Part shown: positions 58,615 through 64,000 of the stretch, one piece after another
Position numbering within the stretch: position 1 is the first letter of the stretch
Layout: each line of letters begins with the position of its first letter
Assembly: GCF_035222485.1 (NCBI RefSeq)
Contig: NC_085920.1
Span: 4,030,001 to 4,094,000, forward strand
Direction: 5' to 3'
DNA from: Podospora pseudoanserina
Lineage: Eukaryota; Ascomycota; Sordariomycetes; Sordariales; Podosporaceae
Length of the DNA stretch: 64,000 bases
The notes under the pieces: generated by a model
Database searches by the model: none
The model's input: the letters and a program-made list of their open reading frames with translations, nothing else
What the model was told of the DNA's origin: nothing
Position numbers and translations under genes: made by a program

Positions 58615-61600
58615 TCAAACCTCACCCACAACCTGCCTATGGTCCCTAACCACGCTCTCCACGAACCTCACAAACCCCTCCCCAAACCGATCCATATCCT
58701 CATCACGATAAAGCACAGTGCAATGCTGCATAAAAAACACAAACTCCCCCTCCCCCCCTCCACAACCTCAAGCACCAGCTCGCAAGGATGTCCAATATTA
58801 TACAACCGATGAATCCCCACCTCAAAATCAGCATGCCTATACTCCCACGGCGCACCACCATGCATCTGGAAGTTAATCGCCACCTGCCCCAGCGGCATAT
58901 ATCTCTCTGGTCTGTTTTCCTTTCCAACCACACGATCGACAATATCATCAAACGACACCTCCGCATGCTCCAACGCCTCAAGTGTGAGGTCCCGAGAGGA
59001 GGTTATGACATCCTCAAAGGGTGTCTGAAGGGAGCAGTCGTTGTTGAAGCGGAGAGGGAGGCCGTTAGCTAGGCAACCGATCACAGACTCGACGTCGGGG
59101 TGGGGACGGTTGCCTTCTAGCATTAGGATTGTGAAATCTTTGTCGGCGGTGTGCTGGAATAGGTAGGCTCGCCACGCAGCGAGGAGGAAGTGAAAAGGGG
59201 TGGAGGAGGGGTGGGCGCAGATGCGCTTTAGGCGTTTGGAGAATTTGGAGGGGAGTTGGGTGGTGAAGTGGCGGCGGTGGGTTTGCCAGGTTGAGGGGCG
59301 AGTTTTTCGCTGGGCGAAGGGAAGGAGGGTGCCGGCGGTTGGGAGGTTGGTGAGCTCTTGGGTCCAGAAGTCTAGGTTTGCAAGGGCTGGTGGGAACTTG
59401 AGGAGGGTGTTGCGCCATTGGGCGAAGCCCGCAAAGGTGATGGGTGGGGAGGGGACCGTGTTGAGGTCTCGACTGGAGCGGATCGCGTCGTAGAGGTCCA
59501 TCCAGTCATCTGAGAGAATTGTGAAGCTGGCTCTGTCGAAGCAGATGTGGTGGGCGATGAAGATGACAAAGTACTCGGTTTCTGATGTTCTAACGAGGGT
59601 CATAGTTGCTACTTCACCTTTGGCTATCTCGAGTTGTTGGTTTCGAAGATGTGAGATGATGATCTGGAGTTCTGTTTGAGGGGATGTGGTATAGGATACG
59701 TCCTCAATGACCAGACGGCATTTCGGCTCTGGCGATGGTGACTGAACGAGCCGGTTGCCGTCTTGGACGAATGCTGTGCTCAGTGCTTGGTGCCGTCGTA
59801 CAGTCTCGTGGAAGGCTTTTCCTAGTGCAGGTAGATCTGGGTGGCCACTGATGCGCAGGACACCACATAGGTTCATCTGAGACTTGTCTTCGGCGTGGAC
59901 ATGGCGAGCATACATTCTCGCTTGATGAGTTGACACTGGCACCGGACCAGACGTTTGGAGTCTCGGGATGTGATCCAGCTTCCTGCTCTGATCATGTTGG
60001 CCATTGATAACACTCGCTGATGTCTGCTTCTCACCCGAACCTGTCTTCACACGCTCCTCGCTCGAAGATACTGCTGCAACAGGCATCGACGCCACGACCT
60101 TTTCTACCAGCCCCTGAATGGACTTTGCACCAAGTATATCAAACAGCGAAAGGTCAACTTTGGCAGTTTCCTTGAACCATTTCCGGAACTCGACAGCCAC
60201 GATCGAGTCGAGGCCATAGAATGATAACGGGTTGGTTGGCAGAATGCTCTCTGTTGGTGTGCTCAACACTGTTGCCACTTTCTGGGTGAACGCTTGCAGT
60301 AAGACGGCAATCTTGTCCTCACCGCTCCCTGCGGATGCGAGGAGGCTTGCCGTGCTCACTTGACCAGCTGCAGCACCGCTGCCGGCCCCGGTGCCATACG
60401 ATCTGTTGGCATACAGTGTGCGGAAGACGGACCGCTCCGACCACCAAACATCAGGCTCCTTTGTGTTGACGCCGACAATCAGCTGATGCCAGTCGAGGAC
60501 ATCTGTGGCGGCATCAGGCTTCTTCAGCTGTACTGCTTCCTCAATCAAAAACATGAGTTCTTGCTCCGTGAGGATATCGAGCTTGTTTCTGTCGAGGCTC
60601 TTCCTGACAAGCTCATTTTCAGCAACCAAGCCCCTCGTGGGCACAGCACCAAGATTCATAGCCGTTCCGACAAGGCCCTGCTCCCGTCGCCAGCGCATGA
60701 AGGCATCCATGTACGCATTGGCGGCAACATAGGCTCCTTGTCCCTTGTTACCGCAGATGGCCGACACCGACGACCAGCAGACGAAAAAGTCCAAGTCGAT
60801 GTCCAACGTTGCTGTGTGCAAATTCCACGCACCGGTGCACTTGGTGTGCAGCCCGGTCTGGTACTGATCAAACGACAACGACCTGATCATGCCGTCCTGT
60901 AGCACAACCGCAATATGAAAAACGCCAGCCAGCGAAGGACCAATCTTCCGAACGACTTTCTCAACATCAGCCAAAACACCCACATCCCCCTTGTAAACAC
61001 TGACCTCAGCCTTCCTCGACCTGAGCCAATTCACCGTCTTCCTCCCATCACTACTCTGATCCCCCGACCGGGACATGAACGCAAACCTCCTCGCCCCACG
61101 AAGATACATCCACTCCGCCGTCGCCGTACCCAGCCCCCCCAACCCCCCAAACAAAAGATACGTCCTATCCCCCTTGAATAACAGCCTCTGATCATAACTC
61201 GGCGGGGCAACCATCACCTCCTCCTCCTCCTCCTCCTCATCAACAGTAAGAACAATCTTCCCCGTATGCCTCCCCAGCTGCATCAACCGAAACGCCTTCT
61301 CCGCCTGACCATAAGAATACTCAAACAACCCCTCAGGTGGCCTCACCTCCCCAGAAAACACCATCTCAAACGTCTCCCCCAACAACCTCGCCGCCAGGGG
61401 TTTATCCAACTCATAAACCAAAATCATATCCACCGAAGCAAAACTGACATTCCTCTTGAACGGATCCATCCCCAAGTTCGAATTCTGATGTATGTCCCTC
61501 TTCCCAATCTCGACAAACCTCCCAAACGGCGCCAAACACCCCCACGTGGCATGAAGCAGTTTCCCAGCCAGACTATTAATCACCACATCCACCCCTTTTC

Positions 61601-64000
61601 CTTCCGTCGCCTCCATCACCCCCCTCACAAAAGAATCATCCCTCGAATTAAACACCTCCCCCTCCCCCATCCCATACCTTTCCCTCATCAACCCCCTCTT
61701 CCCCTCCGAACAAGTAACCAGCACCCTCGCCCCGATATTTTTCGCCATCTGAATCGCCACCTGCCCAACCCCCCCAGCAGCACTGTGTATCAGAACCGTT
61801 TCTCCCCTTTTCAACCGTCCAACCGTGAAAAGCGAATAAAACGCCGTCGTCATGGTAACGGGCAGACTCGCCCCCAAAGAAAATGACATTGTGTCAGGTA
61901 TCTTCACGCACATCTCACCATCCTGACGAACAAAAGTCTGATGTGCCCCCTGGCCAGGACGGTAAGCTACCACCCGGTCCCTAGGGGAAAGGTTAGTAAC
62001 GGAGGCGCCAACGGCGGTGATGACACCCGCGCATTCGTTGCTCATATTGTAGTCTTGGATTATCCCCAACGCTACAGCCAGGTCGTGGAAGTTGAGGGCG
62101 GAGGCTTTAACGCGAATGAGGACTTGGTTATCGCCAAGGGCGGTGTTGTCTTGGGGGAGGGGGACGAAGTGGAGGGTTTCGAGGAGGCCGATTTTGCCTA
62201 CTCGGAGGGCGAGGGAGGGGTGGGAATTGTAAGCTGAGGGTTGGGGGAGGCTGCCGAGGGTTGGGGGAGGCTGCCGAGGGTTGGGGGAGGCTGCCGAGGC
62301 CGGAGGGGAGTTTACGGTTGAGGGGGAGGTCTTCTTCTATGCGGGGGATGTGAAGGGTTGTGTGGTGGAGGGAGAAGTCCTCTTCTGAGGCGGTTGACAG
62401 ACAGGGGAGGATCTGTTTTGCGATGAGGGCGGGGGAGGTGGAGGGTTGGATGTCGAGGGAGAGGAGGCGAGAGGCTTGGTTTTCGTTGCGGGCCACGCGG
62501 AGGAGGCCGAGGATTTTGGCGTGAGAGGGGTTGGTGGATTGGATTGTTGCGCCGAGGGTGAGCCAGAGGAGGGTGATGTTTTCAAGGGTGAGGAGGTGGC
62601 GGGTGCCGAACCATTCTGAGGGGGGGTCGATGGGGTTTGGGTGGTTGTCAAGGCTGCTTAGGACTACAACGTGCTTGGTGGCGAGATTATGAGCGGTGAC
62701 TTCGTTTATGGTGGTGGTGGTAACTGAGGCGATGTAGGGGGATGCCTCGAGTTCTTCCAGGATGGCTCGTGTTGTTTCCAGGAAACAGTTGGTAGGATCA
62801 CTGTCAAGTCAATCTGAGCTGTGGAGACGTTGGTTGCTGGGCGATAAGCGGTCCATTCGGAAGCGGTTGCAACTGGTGTCCATTCCGTAAGAGACTCGCT
62901 GGTGACAACCACAGCATTGCTGGCAAGTGATGTTTGCAGTGCCTCAGGAGAAAGCTCAGCGTCCTTGCTCACGATAACGAGATCATACCGGCCTTCTGGC
63001 CCAGCCAACACATCAAACCTTTCCGGCCACTGAGTTTCCTCGCTCAGAATATGCAGAGTCTCATACAGCGGTCGGCCCGTGACTGGCACTGCCAAATGAG
63101 CCAGCAGAACTTCAGCCTCAGGGTATTTCATAGCCAGCAAAACCCTCGAAGTAGGATGCTGAAAGGTATACAACCTCACCAGCCCCCCAACTCCCCCCTC
63201 AACCTCGGCCCCCTCCAACAAATCAAAACAAGGCTGCCACCTCTGCCGGAAAAACAACGCCCTCCCCTGCCCCTGACCATCACTCCCCAACGCAGTAACC
63301 TCATTCCCCATAGCCTCAATAATCAACTCGCCCGACCCCTCCTCCCTCAACAAAATATGATTAACCGCCATCCTCTGACTCGGCAACTCCGTCCTCGTCT
63401 GCACCGTATACCCCCTCCTCTCCCCCCTCCCCCCTTGCTCCACCAATATCCCCGAAATATCCAACGTCTTCATATACGTCGACACAAAAGCCTCGGTTAT
63501 CTCCCTCCCCAACCTCGACTCAATCCCACTAAACAAAACATGAAACATCGAATCCAACAACGTCGGATGAAGCACCGTCCGCTCCTCCAGCTCATGCTTC
63601 GGAAACACCATCGGATCAAACTCAAACTCGGCAACCGCAAAACGCGGTCCAGAGACAACATCCCCCTTTAGTAGCGCAAAGTAAGGCCCATACTTCAAAT
63701 CCAGCCTCTCCAACCTCTCATACAGCGACTTGGCACTCACATACCTATCCGACCTCCCCCTCATCTCCTCCACCCCCTCCACTTTTGTCAACGACCTCAA
63801 CCCCCTCGGCTCGCCATACTCAACCCAGATCCTCCCATGGCAATGCCTCGTCTCCAGACCCTCCTCAAAACTCGAAACCTCAAACTCGAACCACTCCTCC
63901 GAAAACGTCCTCGCCGACTCCGCCACAGGCCTCAGTTCCAACACCGTCTCCGCCCCCTCGTCATGGTCCTCCCTCAGAGCAAGCGGGGCTTTTATCAAGA
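58615..64000 (-). CDS. Highly reducing polyketide synthase with C-terminal condensation domain (partial)
   Basis: A minus-strand megasynthase running off the right edge, so the ketosynthase and acyltransferase are outside the window. Domains in order toward lower coordinates: end of the dehydratase (about 63950-63300; LHPTLLDSMFH with the catalytic Asp); a linker without a methyltransferase SAM motif; enoylreductase (about 62200-61240; HSAAGGVGQVAIQMAKNIGA); ketoreductase (about 61180-60600; LFGGLGGLGTATAEW, GAYVAANAYMDAF with the catalytic Tyr); acyl carrier (about 60350-60100; FYGLDSIVAVEF with the phosphopantetheine Ser); and an NRPS-type condensation domain (about 59960-58640) with intact HHICFD (HHxxxD). 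No adenylation domain follows. This is the LovB-like arrangement. The reading frame changes in about three places, which may be unmodelled introns, sequence error or decay. The product is unknown. Confidence 0.85.
62236..62295 (+). repeat. Three exact copies of a 20-bp tandem unit inside the PKS
   Basis: The unit gagggttgggggaggctgcc occurs three times head to tail (62236-62255, 62256-62275, 62276-62295). The identity of the copies implies recent origin. It lies in the linker just before the enoylreductase. The unit length is not a multiple of three. Confidence 0.95.

Overview
The window looks like nuclear DNA of a filamentous ascomycete, most likely a sordariomycete near Sordariales. Short introns (about 48-130 nt) have GTAAGT/GTATGT donors and CTAAC/CTGAC branch sites. 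The gene set (Atg14, Spc7, Ssr4, RBM42-like, mL54, NUO-12, Gar2-type nucleolin, bHLH factor, highly reducing PKS) is typical of Pezizomycotina, and a dispersed 5S rRNA gene stands alone as in Neurospora. No transposon, retroelement or CRISPR was recognised. The genes are single-copy host genes on both strands, and spliced models below were checked for phase and total length by hand.

Layout. 1-10.5 kb: a MARVEL membrane protein (1702-2590), a long gene-poor stretch, then a giant, acidic, largely disordered membrane-anchored protein (5931-10517) with no recognised family. 10.7-21 kb: Atg14 (minus); two small conserved fungal proteins (13051-13757 and 14199-14826, the first with a non-canonical GA-AG intron); a purine-rich repeat; and kinetochore scaffold Spc7/KNL1 (minus). 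21-28 kb: ribosomal protein uS17/S11, chromatin-remodelling subunit Ssr4 and 6-phosphogluconate dehydrogenase. 28-31 kb is gene-poor. 31-42.4 kb: TFIID subunit TAF7, an RBM42-like RNA-binding protein, a SLC35/TPT-type transporter, a GH15 trehalase-like glycosidase, and a histone-fold TAF3-like TFIID subunit. 43-47.4 kb: mitoribosomal mL54, complex I subunit NUO-12/NDUFB10 and nucleolin-like Gar2. 49-57.2 kb: P5C dehydrogenase, a bHLH factor, a small basic/hydrophobic-tailed protein, an intron-containing tRNA-Glu(CTC) and a 5S rRNA gene. 57.6-64 kb: a 78-residue cysteine-containing protein and the 3' two thirds of a highly reducing polyketide synthase whose domain order ends in a condensation domain (DH, ER, KR, ACP, C). 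That gene runs off the right edge.

Working together. Most of the window is housekeeping: transcription initiation and chromatin (TAF7, TAF3-like, Ssr4), ribosome biogenesis and translation (uS17, Gar2, mL54, tRNA, 5S), autophagy, kinetochore, and carbon/proline metabolism. Only the right end looks like accessory secondary metabolism. Items most worth a second look are the giant acidic protein with its module-duplicated leader, the GA-AG intron, the in-frame tail after the Gar2 stop, the hydrophobic-tail splice option at 55.2-56.3 kb, and the PKS-C gene carrying a 20-bp triplicate array.
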